From Rhodospirillales bacterium (GTDB lineage: Bacteria > Pseudomonadota > Alphaproteobacteria > Reyranellales > Reyranellaceae), in contig WHTW01000020.1 of assembly GCA_009377525.1 (NCBI GenBank), positions 1 to 64,000 on the forward strand: a stretch of DNA of 64,000 nucleotides. The letters run 5' to 3'. The translations under genes were made by a program, and so were the position numbers. Under the pieces are notes generated by a model. It was not told the DNA's origin, searched no databases, and was given only the letters and a program-made list of their open reading frames with translations. Below, in pieces: positions 7,563 to 16,699 of the stretch (the first letter of the stretch is position 1; the number at the start of each line of letters is the position of its first letter).

Positions 7563-9317
7563 TCAGTCTTCTTCCGTCGTTGCGAGAACCAGAAGCTCAT
7601 CCTGATTTTCGACGCCATAGTCACGTGTTGCCCCGTCGGGTGTCACGTAGCCGTCGAGGAGATCCCGGCCGATCGCGGCAGGCGCACGCCTGGCCGGCAC
7701 ACCAAAGCCGCCGGAGCCTGGCGTGATCATATCGATCACGGAGCCCGCCGGCGCCTGGAATGCCCCTTTGCATGGGAGCTTGCGTGATCTGCCATCCGGC
7801 GTGGTCAGCGTGACGACGGCAGCGGCGCCGGCCTGGCCTCCCATCAGTCCGAACGGCGGCGACGTCATCCGCTCCATGCAGAGCGAGCCCACGGCATCGG
7901 CTCCCGGCAGCATGCGCCACGTGCGGACGGCGCCGCAGCCGCCGCGAAACTGTCCTGCACCGCCAGAATCCGGGTTCACTGCATAGCGCTCGACACGAAG
8001 CGGGAATGCCATCTCCAGCACCTCGACCGGCGTATTCATGGTGTTCGAGATGCCGCTGGCGATCGTGTTGATGCCGTCCTTGTTCGGGCGCGCGCCAAAG
8101 CCACCCTTGATCGTTTCGTAGGAGACATAGCGCGTTGCCGAGCGGGGATCGACGCCACCGAACGTAACGACTGCAGACGTACCCTGACTGCAGGCCATGA
8201 CGCGATCCGGCCAGATCGCGGCCAGCGCGCCCATCACCATGTCGGCGACGCGGTGCGACATCTCGTGGTTGGCGTAAACGACGGGCGCGGGAAACGCCGC
8301 GTTGACCACGGAGGCCTGAGGGGCCTCGACGGAAATCGCGCGCCAGCAACCGGAGTTCGGTGGAATCAGGCTGCCGGGGTCCACGGCCATTTTCAGACCG
8401 CAGTAGACGCCCGATGCCGTCACCGATAGCGGGGCGTTCATCGGACCTTTCACCTGCGGGTCGCTCCCCGCGAAATCGACCACGAGCCGGTCCCCCGACT
8501 TCTCGATGTGCATGCGCACGTCGAACCGGGCGTCATTGCCGTCCGCGTCGTCGGCAATGCCATCGCCATCACAGAAATCCTCGAACGTGCCCTCACCATC
8601 GGGCAGATCGAGAAGTGCGACGCGCATGAGGCGCTCGGAGTAATCCATGACTTCCGCCATGGTCGCCACAAGGTCGCGCGCACCGTAACGTCGCGCCAGT
8701 TCCTGCAGTCGTTGAACGCCACGAAGGGTCGCGGCCAGCTGCGCGGCGAGATCGCCCCGTCGCTCGGCCGGCGTGCGGACGTTCGCCAGGATTACCTTCT
8801 CGAGATCGGCATTCATGACACCTTTGGAAACGAGGCGCAGCGGCGGCAACCGCAAGCCTTCACCGTAGATCTCGGTCACAGCGCCATAGCTGCCAGGTGT
8901 CGCAGATCCCACGTCCGGCCAGTGCGCACGCAGGCACGTGTAACCGAGCAGCAGTCCGTCGTGGAAGGCCGGACGGATGACGTTGACGTCGGGCAGGTGA
9001 CTGCCACCGAAATAGGGGTCGTTGTGGATGAAGACGTCGCCGTCGTACACGTCGCTGCCAAAGGCGGATACGATGGCACGAACGGCATCCGGCATGGACC
9101 CGAGATGGATCGGAAGGTCAATCCCCTGGGCCACCATGGCACCCTCGGCATCGAACACGCCGCAGGAGAAATCGCCGGCTGATTTCAGGATCGGCGAGTA
9201 GGCGGTCTTGCAGAGGATGACGCGCATTTCCTCGGCGATCTTGAAGAGTGCATTCTTCGCGATCTCGAAGGCTGCCGGATCCTTTTGGCGTCGGCCGATT
9301 TTTGTGGGGCTCGTCAT
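7563..9317 (-). CDS. hyuB: Hydantoinase/oxoprolinase subunit B (first pair)
   Basis: 584 residues of the HyuB family. The start MTSPTKIGRRQKDP is followed by the conserved opening IAEEMRVILCKTAYSPILKSAGDFSCGVFD, and the family segments HNDPYFGGSHLPD and GGFGARPNKDG are present. With HyuA it forms a complex that opens cyclic amides such as hydantoins or 5-oxoproline, with ATP in the oxoprolinase and some hydantoinase branches. The ATG (9317) overlaps the TGA of hyuA in ATGA, so the two are translationally coupled. No transporter is adjacent, and the natural substrate cannot be told from sequence. Confidence 0.9.
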   Translation of the reverse strand: MTSPTKIGRRQKDPAAFEIAKNALFKIAEEMRVILCKTAYSPILKSAGDFSCGVFDAEGAMVAQGIDLPIHLGSMPDAVRAIVSAFGSDVYDGDVFIHNDPYFGGSHLPDVNVIRPAFHDGLLLGYTCLRAHWPDVGSATPGSYGAVTEIYGEGLRLPPLRLVSKGVMNADLEKVILANVRTPAERRGDLAAQLAATLRGVQRLQELARRYGARDLVATMAEVMDYSERLMRVALLDLPDGEGTFEDFCDGDGIADDADGNDARFDVRMHIEKSGDRLVVDFAGSDPQVKGPMNAPLSVTASGVYCGLKMAVDPGSLIPPNSGCWRAISVEAPQASVVNAAFPAPVVYANHEMSHRVADMVMGALAAIWPDRVMACSQGTSAVVTFGGVDPRSATRYVSYETIKGGFGARPNKDGINTIASGISNTMNTPVEVLEMAFPLRVERYAVNPDSGGAGQFRGGCGAVRTWRMLPGADAVGSLCMERMTSPPFGLMGGQAGAAAVVTLTTPDGRSRKLPCKGAFQAPAGSVIDMITPGSGGFGVPARRAPAAIGRDLLDGYVTPDGATRDYGVENQDELLVLATTEED

Positions 9318-11410
9318 TGTGCGGCTCCCTGCTTTGTCCGCGCCATCAGGATGAACCCGTCGCCATCCATGCGCGCCTGCCAGCCGGGCGGGATCAGGAT
9401 GGTCGATTCGAGGCTCTCGACCACGGCGGGGCCGTCGACGACAGCCCCCTCGGCCAGGCGTGCGCGATCGTGCACCTGGGCCGCGATCGTGCCCGTGCTG
9501 CGAAACCAGACTTGCCGGGACGGCTTCGCAGACCGCGTGCCGGCCGCGGCCGGATGCTGGCGAATGGTCAGCGGCGGAATGATTCCAATCGCCGCGAGAC
9601 GCAGGCTGACGAACTGCACCGGCTCGGCGCGATTATCATGACCATAGGTTTGCGCGTGCCGGGCGTGGAAGGCTTCGGCAATTCCGCCGATCGCGGCGGC
9701 ATCAATCGCGCCGCCGGCAACAGGCACATTCAATTCATACGACTGGCCTGCATAGCGCGCATCGACGGAGCGATCGAAGCGGCGGCGACCGGCGTCTACA
9801 CCGGCACGCTCGAGCATGTCACTGCCCTGGGCTTCCATGGCGCGGAAAGCCGCCTCGAGGACGGATGGGTCGGCGGTCGCCGCCGTGGCGTAAACGGTGC
9901 GCACGTAGTCGCGCCGCAGATCCGTGCCAACGAGGCCCAAAGCCGAGAACGCTCCGGGGATTGGCGGGCAAACGACGGTCGCAATGCCAAGCTCCTCGGC
10001 GAGGGCGGTTGCGTGCAGGGGCCCGGCGCCACCGAATGCAGCCAGAGCGAAGTCACGGGGATCATGGCCGCGTTGCACCGAGACGATCTTCAACGCTTCC
10101 GCCATGGCGTGGTTGACGACATCGATGACGGCGGCGGCGGCAGTCCGCGCATCGACGCCGAGCGGCATCGCGAGCTGCCCGCCGATTGCGGCCTCGGCTG
10201 CCGCATGATCCAGCCGCATGCTGCCGGCAAGCAGCGATTGCCGCCCGAGATAGCCGAGCATCAGGTTGCAGTCGGTTACAGTCGGTTCCGTGCCGCCGCG
10301 GCCATAGCAGACAGGGCCGGGCTCGGCGCCCGCACTCTTCGGGCCCACACGTAGCGCACCAGCGCGGTCGACCCAGGCGATGGAGCCGCCGCCGGCGGAA
10401 ACCTCGGCGAGATCTATCACCGGCACGCGGATCGGATGCCCGGCGCCGTTCATGAACCGCGTCACGTTGGATCCGCCGCCAACCTCGTATTCCGGCGTGG
10501 TTTCGTATTTTCCATCGCGAATGAGACTGGCCTTCGCGGTGGTGCCGCCCATGTCGAACGACAGGAGATCGAGCTTGCCGGTCTGGCGAGCCACCAGGGC
10601 CGCACCGACGACGCCGGCCGCCGGACCGGACTCCACCGCCATCGCCGGCATGGCGACGCCCTCCGGCGTTTCGAATACGCCACCGTTCGAGCCCATCAGG
10701 TAGAGCGCCGGCAGACCCATCTGTCTTGTCGCGACTTCGAGCTTCGCCAGATAGGAGCCCAGGATTGGCCCGACGTAGGCGCAAACGGCGGTCGTGCTGG
10801 TGCGCTCGAACTCGCGGATCTCCGGCAGCACTTCGGATGAGAGATAGACGGGAATGCCCGGAAATGCCGCACGCAGCCGGTGGCCCAGGCTTTGCTCGTG
10901 AGCCGGATTGAGGAAGCTGAACAGCAGCGAGACCGCAATCGATTCCACGCGCGCTGCCTCGAGATCGGCGACGAGCCCGTCGATTTCCGTCTCCGCAAGC
11001 GGCGTCACGATCTGCCCGTCGGCGCCGATGCGTTCGGTGATCTCAAACCGCCGGCGGCGCGGCGTCAACGTTGCCGGAGGGTCCTGGAAGAGGTCATAGA
11101 GATCGCCGCGCGAGGAACGTCGCAATTCCAGAACATCGCGAAAACCACGTGTCGCGACGAGACCAACCCGGGCTCCCTTTCCCTCGAGCAGCGCATTGGT
11201 GACGACCGTGGTGGCATGGCAGAGCAACCCGACCTCGCCCGGTGCGATGCCATAGGCCCGCATTGCCGACCCCAGGGCCTCGAGCACCCCGGTCACGAAA
11301 TCACGCGGTGTCGTCAGCGTCTTGGCGGCACCGATGCGACCGCTCGTGTCGTCCACCACAGCGACGTCCGTGAATGTACCCCCGATATCAACCCCGATCC
11401 GCCAGGTCAT
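9314..11410 (-). CDS. hyuA: Hydantoinase/oxoprolinase subunit A (first pair)
   Basis: 698 residues. The actin-like nucleotide-binding motif GVDIGGTFTD stands at the N-terminus, HATTVVTNALLEGKGARVGL follows, and a second phosphate-binding segment SFDMGGTTAK and GGGSIAWVD occur mid-protein, as in the HyuA/oxoprolinase A family of about 680-700 residues. It is the first gene of a two-gene unit with hyuB (ATGA overlap). Upstream, 45 bases separate its start from repeat copy C, leaving little room for a promoter unless this lies within or beyond the repeat. Confidence 0.92.
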   Translation of the reverse strand: MTWRIGVDIGGTFTDVAVVDDTSGRIGAAKTLTTPRDFVTGVLEALGSAMRAYGIAPGEVGLLCHATTVVTNALLEGKGARVGLVATRGFRDVLELRRSSRGDLYDLFQDPPATLTPRRRRFEITERIGADGQIVTPLAETEIDGLVADLEAARVESIAVSLLFSFLNPAHEQSLGHRLRAAFPGIPVYLSSEVLPEIREFERTSTTAVCAYVGPILGSYLAKLEVATRQMGLPALYLMGSNGGVFETPEGVAMPAMAVESGPAAGVVGAALVARQTGKLDLLSFDMGGTTAKASLIRDGKYETTPEYEVGGGSNVTRFMNGAGHPIRVPVIDLAEVSAGGGSIAWVDRAGALRVGPKSAGAEPGPVCYGRGGTEPTVTDCNLMLGYLGRQSLLAGSMRLDHAAAEAAIGGQLAMPLGVDARTAAAAVIDVVNHAMAEALKIVSVQRGHDPRDFALAAFGGAGPLHATALAEELGIATVVCPPIPGAFSALGLVGTDLRRDYVRTVYATAATADPSVLEAAFRAMEAQGSDMLERAGVDAGRRRFDRSVDARYAGQSYELNVPVAGGAIDAAAIGGIAEAFHARHAQTYGHDNRAEPVQFVSLRLAAIGIIPPLTIRQHPAAAGTRSAKPSRQVWFRSTGTIAAQVHDRARLAEGAVVDGPAVVESLESTILIPPGWQARMDGDGFILMARTKQGAAQ

Positions 11411-11455
11411 GGGATAGTACCCTTGCCGGTTCTTCCTCTGCTCATTGGCAAAGTC

Positions 11456-11582
11456 TAGAGCGGAATGCGATCAGACGGAACCGCGTGCGATTCCATCTGA
11501 TCGCATTCGCGCGCGCGGGCGGTGCTTGTTTCACGGGGCACGATGCGTCCAGGTGATTCCACCTGGACGCATCGTGTTCCAG
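11456..11582. repeat. Double-hairpin repeat, copy C
   Basis: Opposite orientation to copies A and B: the long palindrome comes first (two mismatches), then hairpin 1 with a perfect 16-bp stem whose bases differ from A/B at both arms. Left end CTAGAGC, right end decayed to TTCCAG. It fills most of the 313-base gap between the hyuA start and the metallo-hydrolase; the remaining 141 bases (11583-11723) show no gene. Confidence 0.9.
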
Positions 11583-11723
11583 GTACGTCGCAATCCTTTT
11601 GCGAGACATTTGTCCGCCTTGTCCCGCTCTCGGACCTGATGCGAAGTCTTACCTGAGGCCGAAACGCACCCAAAAGCCGACTTTACCGCACGGCCACCGT
11701 GCAAGCACGGCGGTTCCGCGCCT

Positions 11724-12599
11724 TCAGGCTTTTGCGTATTCCAGGCGGAAGCCGTCATCCCAGCGCTTGATATGGCCGACCGAGGGCGACGGGAAGTGCA
11801 TCGTGCAGCACAACGTGTCGGTGTCGCAGTAGCGCTCGAGGAAATTCCGGCGCGTCCGAACAGCCTGGTCGCGGTCGGTGTCGACGCGCATGACCAGTTC
11901 GGGATAGCGGGCCTGGATCGGCGAATGGATCAGATCGCCGGTGAACACCGCGGCGTCGCCGCCCTTGCCGGCGCAGACCGCGAAATGGTCGGGCGTGTGG
12001 CCCGGGGTCGGGCTCAATCGGATATGGTCGTTGAGCGCATGATCGCTGCCGACCAGTTCGGCCCGGTTGGCCTCGATGATCGGCAGCACGCTGTCGGTGA
12101 TCTGGTCGAGCGGCGTCTTCCGATGGATCTCGCTCCAATAGGTGTATTCCTTTTTCGAAAACAGGTAGCGCGCCTTCGGAAAGGTCGGGACCCAGCGGCC
12201 ATTCTCCAGACGCGTGTTCCAGCCGACGTGATCGCCGTGCAGATGCGTGCACATCACGAAATCGATGTCCTCGACCCCGAGGCCGGCAGCCTTCAGCGCA
12301 CTCATCCAGTTGCCGTCGTTCTTCTTGTTCCAGGTCGGCCGCAGCGGGAAGTTCTTGTCGTTGCCGATGCAGCTGTCGACCAGGATGTTATGGTGCGGCG
12401 TCCTGACGACATACGACTGGAAGCACAACACGATATTCCCGCTCGCGCTGTCATAGCCGCCGGGCGCCAGCCAGGCGAGGTTCTCGCCGAGGGTCTCTTT
12501 CGACAATGTCGGCAGGAAGTCGAGCATCGGCGTGAAGCCGCTCTCCTGCTCGACGATCCGGTGGATGGTCATGTCGTTGACGGAAAAGCTCGTGCGCAT
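11724..12599 (-). CDS. Metallo-beta-lactamase-fold hydrolase
   Basis: 291 residues with the metal-binding motif HxHxDH as THLHGDHVGW (His119, His121, Asp123, His124), the later metal ligands in TPGHTPDH and FTGDLIHSP, and the typical terminal region. This layout is that of the quorum-lactonase/alkylsulfatase-like side of the superfamily and suggests hydrolysis of an ester, lactone or amide. No signal peptide is visible, so it is cytoplasmic. It is divergent from the TauD gene at 12836, with a 236-base shared upstream region. The substrate is unknown. Confidence 0.88.
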   Translation of the reverse strand: MRTSFSVNDMTIHRIVEQESGFTPMLDFLPTLSKETLGENLAWLAPGGYDSASGNIVLCFQSYVVRTPHHNILVDSCIGNDKNFPLRPTWNKKNDGNWMSALKAAGLGVEDIDFVMCTHLHGDHVGWNTRLENGRWVPTFPKARYLFSKKEYTYWSEIHRKTPLDQITDSVLPIIEANRAELVGSDHALNDHIRLSPTPGHTPDHFAVCAGKGGDAAVFTGDLIHSPIQARYPELVMRVDTDRDQAVRTRRNFLERYCDTDTLCCTMHFPSPSVGHIKRWDDGFRLEYAKA

Positions 12600-12835
12600 C
12601 GCTCGCGTCTCCTCACCCGTGGGCTATCCGAACTTGGGGCTATCCGGACTTGCCGCGCCATCGTAGCCCAGCCTGGAGCCGATGACGAACGACGCGTTCA
12701 GACGATCAGACGATGCGCTCACCATCCGAGACGGACCTTCGCCTGACAAAAGATCCCTCGAGCCAGGAAATCCGGGTTGGTTGTCGTGCGGACTTCAATC
12801 AGGATGATCCCTCGTTCTCAACGAAAGCCACACTC

Positions 12836-13711
12836 ATGACCGTCACCATCACGCCGCTCACGCCCGTATTCGCCGGCGAAGTGGGCGCGATCGACCTGCG
12901 CCAGGTGCACGATCGCTCCTCGCTGGAGGCGATCCGCGCCGGCATGGACAGGTACGCCGTGCTGGTGTTCCGCGACCAGAATTTCTCCGACGAAGATCAG
13001 CTCGACTTCGCCCAGCGTTTCGACGGCACGCTGCATGCCCGTACTTCCTCCTCGGCCATCGGCAACAACCGGTTCGGCAACGAGGCGCTGGCCGACGTCT
13101 CCAACGTCGGCCCGGACGGCAAGATCCGGGACGCGAACAACCGCATGCGCGCCTCCTCGGTCGCCAACCGCCTGTGGCACACCGATGCATCGTTCGTCGA
13201 TCCGCCGGGCCGCTACTCGATGCTGTCGGCGCGGGTGGTGCCGCCGGTGCGGGCCGATACCGAGTTCGCCGACATGCGCGCCGCCTACGATGCACTCGAC
13301 GAGGAAACCCGCGCCTCGATCGAAGGGCTGCGCGTCCATCATTCCATCGTCTATTCGCGCCACGTGCTGGGCTTCGACTTCAACGAGGACGAGCAGGAAA
13401 AGCTGAAGGGCGCCGTCCACCCGCTGGTACGCACGATCCCGGGCTCCGGCCGCCGCGCACTCTATCTCGCCTCGCACGCCGCCCATGTCGTCGACTGGCA
13501 GGTGCCGGAGGGCCGGCTGCTGCTGCGCGACCTGATCGACCATGCCACGCAGCCGCAATTCGTCTATCGCCACGTCTGGCGGCCGCATGATTTCGTGATC
13601 TGGGACAATCGCTGCACCATGCATCGCGCCCGGCCGTTCGACGACAAGACCCACCGCCGCGAGCTGCGCCGCACCACGACGCTCGACCTGCCGCTGCCGG
13701 CTTCAGCTTAG
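12836..13711 (+). CDS. TauD/TfdA-family 2-oxoglutarate dioxygenase
   Basis: 291 residues from ATG 12836, chosen because MTVTITPL matches the usual family start and the 41 codons upstream look non-coding. Iron ligands are His115 and Asp117 (WHTDASF) and the distal His263 (DNRCTMHRAR); the 2-oxoglutarate-binding Arg lies about ten residues on. The family oxidises taurine, aryloxyalkanoates and similar small acids, and which one applies here cannot be read from sequence. It is the intact relative of the frameshifted gene at 1625-2491. A metallophosphoesterase follows after 22 bases on the same strand. Confidence 0.9.
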   Translation: MTVTITPLTPVFAGEVGAIDLRQVHDRSSLEAIRAGMDRYAVLVFRDQNFSDEDQLDFAQRFDGTLHARTSSSAIGNNRFGNEALADVSNVGPDGKIRDANNRMRASSVANRLWHTDASFVDPPGRYSMLSARVVPPVRADTEFADMRAAYDALDEETRASIEGLRVHHSIVYSRHVLGFDFNEDEQEKLKGAVHPLVRTIPGSGRRALYLASHAAHVVDWQVPEGRLLLRDLIDHATQPQFVYRHVWRPHDFVIWDNRCTMHRARPFDDKTHRRELRRTTTLDLPLPASA

Positions 13712-13733
13712 GCGTCCGAATCAGAGACGTCTG

Positions 13734-14414
13734 GTGAAGCTCGGTATCGTCTCCGACCTGCACTGCAACATCGATGGCCTCGATCGGGCCCTGGAGACCA
13801 TGGGGCCGATCGATGCGCTGCTGTGTCTCGGCGACAGCATCAACGAGTACGGTTTCTCCAACGCAGTGATCGGCCGGCTGCGCGAGCTCGATGCGCTCAC
13901 CATCCTGGGCAACCACGAGGAGGTCTTCCTCGGGCCGGCCGGCGTGCGGGCGCGTTCCCGGGCGGACATCGACCGCCCGTTGCTCGATTGGCTCGCCGAA
14001 CAGCCGCATCGGCGCGAGCTGCGGATCGGCGGCAAGCGCATCCTGATGGTGCACTCGACGCCGTGGGAGCCGCGCGGCAGCTATGTCATGCCCACCAGCT
14101 CCGAGCTGCACCGCTTTGGCGAGGCCGACGCCGACATCGTGCTCTACGGCCATACGCACCAGCAGGTCGTCCGTCGCGTCGGTCGGGTGCTGGCCTCCCT
14201 TCGCTCCTGCGGAGCTTCGGGGGGCTGGGACGGCCGGTGTAACTTGGGCCACCCGAAGCTGCTCTGCAGCGTAGGGTGGCTGGTGGTCAATCCCGGCTCG
14301 GCCGGCGATGGCCGCGACCCGCGAAACGGCCGGCAATTGACCTGCGCCGTGCTGGACACGGTGACGGAGGAGGTCGTGGTGCGCGATTTCCCGGCGCTTC
14401 GGCATGAGGGGTGA
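13734..14414 (+). CDS. Metallophosphoesterase with in-frame insertion
   Basis: 226 residues from GTG 13734. The calcineurin-like motifs are complete: SDLH (residues 8-11), LGDSINEYG, LGNHEE and YGHTHQ, so it should be a metal-dependent phosphodiesterase of the YfcE/MJ0936 group. After RVGRV, where family members normally continue LVVNPGSAG, 30 extra residues are present that come from a 90-base insertion (14190-14279). The C-terminal 16 codons are identical at DNA level to the gene fragment at the left edge of the window. It lies 22 bases after the TauD gene and 33 bases before the monooxygenase, probably in one transcript. Confidence 0.85.
   Translation: MKLGIVSDLHCNIDGLDRALETMGPIDALLCLGDSINEYGFSNAVIGRLRELDALTILGNHEEVFLGPAGVRARSRADIDRPLLDWLAEQPHRRELRIGGKRILMVHSTPWEPRGSYVMPTSSELHRFGEADADIVLYGHTHQQVVRRVGRVLASLRSCGASGGWDGRCNLGHPKLLCSVGWLVVNPGSAGDGRDPRNGRQLTCAVLDTVTEEVVVRDFPALRHEG
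14190..14279. repeat. 90-base in-frame hairpin insertion
   Basis: The four bases CTGG stand at both 14190 and 14280, exactly 90 bases apart, as a target duplication would. Inside are a small stem GCTCC/GGAGC and a larger interrupted stem CCACCC..GCTGC with GCAGC..GGGTGG. The insert adds 30 codons to the metallophosphoesterase without a stop, just before its LVVNPGSAG strand. Confidence 0.6.
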
Positions 14415-14447
14415 CTCCGGCTTTTCGCCCCGCAGGAGGAGAACGTC

Positions 14448-15413
14448 ATGCAGATCGGCTTCAATGCGCCCACCACAGGTCCGCTGATCGAGCCGGACAG
14501 CCTGGCCCGGATCGTCACGGAAGGCGAGCTGCTGGGCTTCGACTACGTCACGATCAGCGACCACATCATGGTGCCGCGCAATCTGCAGTCGAAGTATCCC
14601 TATACCGGGACCGGCGAGTTCCCGGCGGGCGCCTCGGCCGCGTGGCTCGAGCAGCTGACCACCACGGCCTATGTCGCCGGGCTGACAAGCAAGCTTCGCT
14701 TCGTCCTTTCGGTCATGGTGGTGCCGCACCGTCCGGCGGTGCTGACCGCCAAGGTGCTGTCGACCATCGACCACCTCTCCAAGGGCCGCCTGACGCTGGG
14801 CATCGGCGTCGGCTGGTGCCGCGAAGAGTTCGAGGCAATCGGCGCCGCCCCGTTCGACGATCGCGGCAACGTGACCGACGAATGGATGGCAGCGTGCCAG
14901 GAACTGTGGTCCGCCGAGGCGCCGAAATTCAACGGCAAGTACGTGAGCTTCGACGATGTGGTCTTCACACCCAAGCCGGTGCAGAAGCCGATTCCGATCT
15001 GGGTGGGTGGGGAAAGTGCGCCGGCGCTCCGTCGCACCATCCGCTATGCCCACGGCTGGTATCCGGTCGGCACGAACCCGCAGCACCCGATGAACACGGT
15101 CGCGACCTTCAAGCGGGGACTGGAACGCTTCCACGAGTTCTGCAAGCGCGGCGGCCGCGATCCGAAGGAGATCACCCTGGCCTATCGGGTCCTCTCCGGC
15201 CCAGGCGTGCGTCCGCGCGGGAGCATCGACAGCGAGGCCGAGCTGTTCACTGGCGGCGACTCCGACTGGGCCGGGGATATCAGGCGGCTTCAGGATCTCG
15301 GTGTGAGCTCGGTCGATGTGCGGCTGTTCGGCTACGGCGAGGCGCAGACCCTGCAGGGCACGATCGACAACATGCATCGCTTCCGCGACGGCGTGCTGTC
15401 GAGGCTCGCCTGA
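14448..15413 (+). CDS. LLM-class (luciferase-like) flavin monooxygenase
   Basis: 321 residues from ATG 14448 behind a strong GGAGGAG site. The sequence follows the TIGR03619/F420-dependent LLM subfamily: GFDYVTISDHI near residue 33, LRFVLSVMVVPHRP, GRLTLGIGVGWCREEFEA, and PIPIWVGGES. These enzymes use reduced FMN or F420 to oxidise or reduce organic substrates. The cofactor cannot be decided from sequence. An MFS transporter starts nine bases downstream, which suggests uptake or export of its substrate or product. Confidence 0.9.
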   Translation: MQIGFNAPTTGPLIEPDSLARIVTEGELLGFDYVTISDHIMVPRNLQSKYPYTGTGEFPAGASAAWLEQLTTTAYVAGLTSKLRFVLSVMVVPHRPAVLTAKVLSTIDHLSKGRLTLGIGVGWCREEFEAIGAAPFDDRGNVTDEWMAACQELWSAEAPKFNGKYVSFDDVVFTPKPVQKPIPIWVGGESAPALRRTIRYAHGWYPVGTNPQHPMNTVATFKRGLERFHEFCKRGGRDPKEITLAYRVLSGPGVRPRGSIDSEAELFTGGDSDWAGDIRRLQDLGVSSVDVRLFGYGEAQTLQGTIDNMHRFRDGVLSRLA

Positions 15414-15421
15414 AGCCCGGC

Positions 15422-16657
15422 GTGTTCTCCCGGATGCTGGTCCAGGTGACCTTTCCGCTGGCCGCGGCAAACTTCCTGAACCAGGCGGCGCGCACCGTGA
15501 TGGCGATCGTCGGTCCCGTGCTCGCCGTGGAGCTCGGCCTGTCCGCCATCGAGCTTGGCGTGCTGGCAGCCTGCCTGTTCGCTGCCTATGCGGCCGCGCA
15601 ACTGCCGCTGGGCGTCGCGCTCGATGCGTTCGGCGCGCGTCGCGTGCAGGCCGTGCTGATGTCGCTGGCGGCGATCGGCTTCGCGATATTCGCGCTGTCG
15701 CCGGGCTTTGCCGGGCTCGTCGCGGCGCGGATCGTGCTCGGCATCGGGATCTCGGCCGGCCTGATGGCGCTCATCAAGGCGCACGCCGACTGGTTCGAAC
15801 GCAGCCGGGTCGCGCACGTGACTGGCATCGCGACGGCGATCGGCGCGCTCGGCAGCACGCTCACCACGTCACCCGTCCAGGCAATGCTGCCCGCGCTCGG
15901 CTGGCGGGGCGTCTTCTGGGTTCTGTGCCTGCTGGCGCTTGGCGTGGCGACCTGGATCTTCCTGTCGGTGCCCGACAAGCCGCGCGCCCCGGGTCCGACG
16001 CGAACCCTGCGGGACGACATTGCGTTGAGCGGTCGCCTTCTCGCCTCGCGGACCTTCTGGCGTTTCGGTCCGGCGGTTGCGACGCTGTCGATGTTCAACT
16101 TTGCCTACCTGGGCCTTTGGGCAGGCCCCTGGCTGAGGGACGTGGCGGGCATGGATGGGCCGGCCCGAGCCGGCGTGCTGTTGCTCTACACCTTCGCGAT
16201 GGTCGTGGGCAGCGTGCTCGCCGGCAGCGCCGCCAGCCGGGCGAACGCGGCCGGCCTCCCGCCTTTTCTCGTTCCGATCGTGTCGCTTGCCGGCCTGGTG
16301 CTGCTGCAGGCCGGCCTCATGCTGCAGCCGAGCCAGCCCTCGGTCGTGCTCGGGCTTTGGCTGGCCATCGCGGTGTTCGGCGCGGCGGGACCGGCGGGCT
16401 ATGTCGCGATGTGCCAGATGTTTCCTCCCGAGCAGACCGGGCGGGTCTCGACTGCCGTGAACACGCTGACGCTTGGTGGTGCGTTCGTGGTCCAGGCGGC
16501 GATCGGCTGGATCCTCGATCTTTGGCCGCGCACCGCGTCGGACGGCTGGGATCCGGACGGCTACAGCTGGGCACTGGCGTTGACCGTGGCGCTTCAGGCG
16601 CTCGCTGCGCTGGTGATGGCGACTGCCCAGCGACGCGGGCATGGACGATTGCGGTGA
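15422..16657 (+). CDS. MFS transporter
   Basis: 411 residues from GTG 15422 (ATG 15434 is an alternative). About twelve hydrophobic segments are visible, with the loop 2-3 motif GVALDAFGARRVQ of the major facilitator superfamily and a second repeat starting near residue 215. It is an inner-membrane proton-coupled transporter, resembling the sugar-phosphate/organic-acid branch. Spacing of nine bases to the LLM gene indicates one operon. The substrate is unknown. Confidence 0.85.
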   Translation: MFSRMLVQVTFPLAAANFLNQAARTVMAIVGPVLAVELGLSAIELGVLAACLFAAYAAAQLPLGVALDAFGARRVQAVLMSLAAIGFAIFALSPGFAGLVAARIVLGIGISAGLMALIKAHADWFERSRVAHVTGIATAIGALGSTLTTSPVQAMLPALGWRGVFWVLCLLALGVATWIFLSVPDKPRAPGPTRTLRDDIALSGRLLASRTFWRFGPAVATLSMFNFAYLGLWAGPWLRDVAGMDGPARAGVLLLYTFAMVVGSVLAGSAASRANAAGLPPFLVPIVSLAGLVLLQAGLMLQPSQPSVVLGLWLAIAVFGAAGPAGYVAMCQMFPPEQTGRVSTAVNTLTLGGAFVVQAAIGWILDLWPRTASDGWDPDGYSWALALTVALQALAALVMATAQRRGHGRLR

Positions 16658-16699
16658 GCGACCCTTGACCGCTTCAGCCGACCTGGGCGAGGCCACGCG

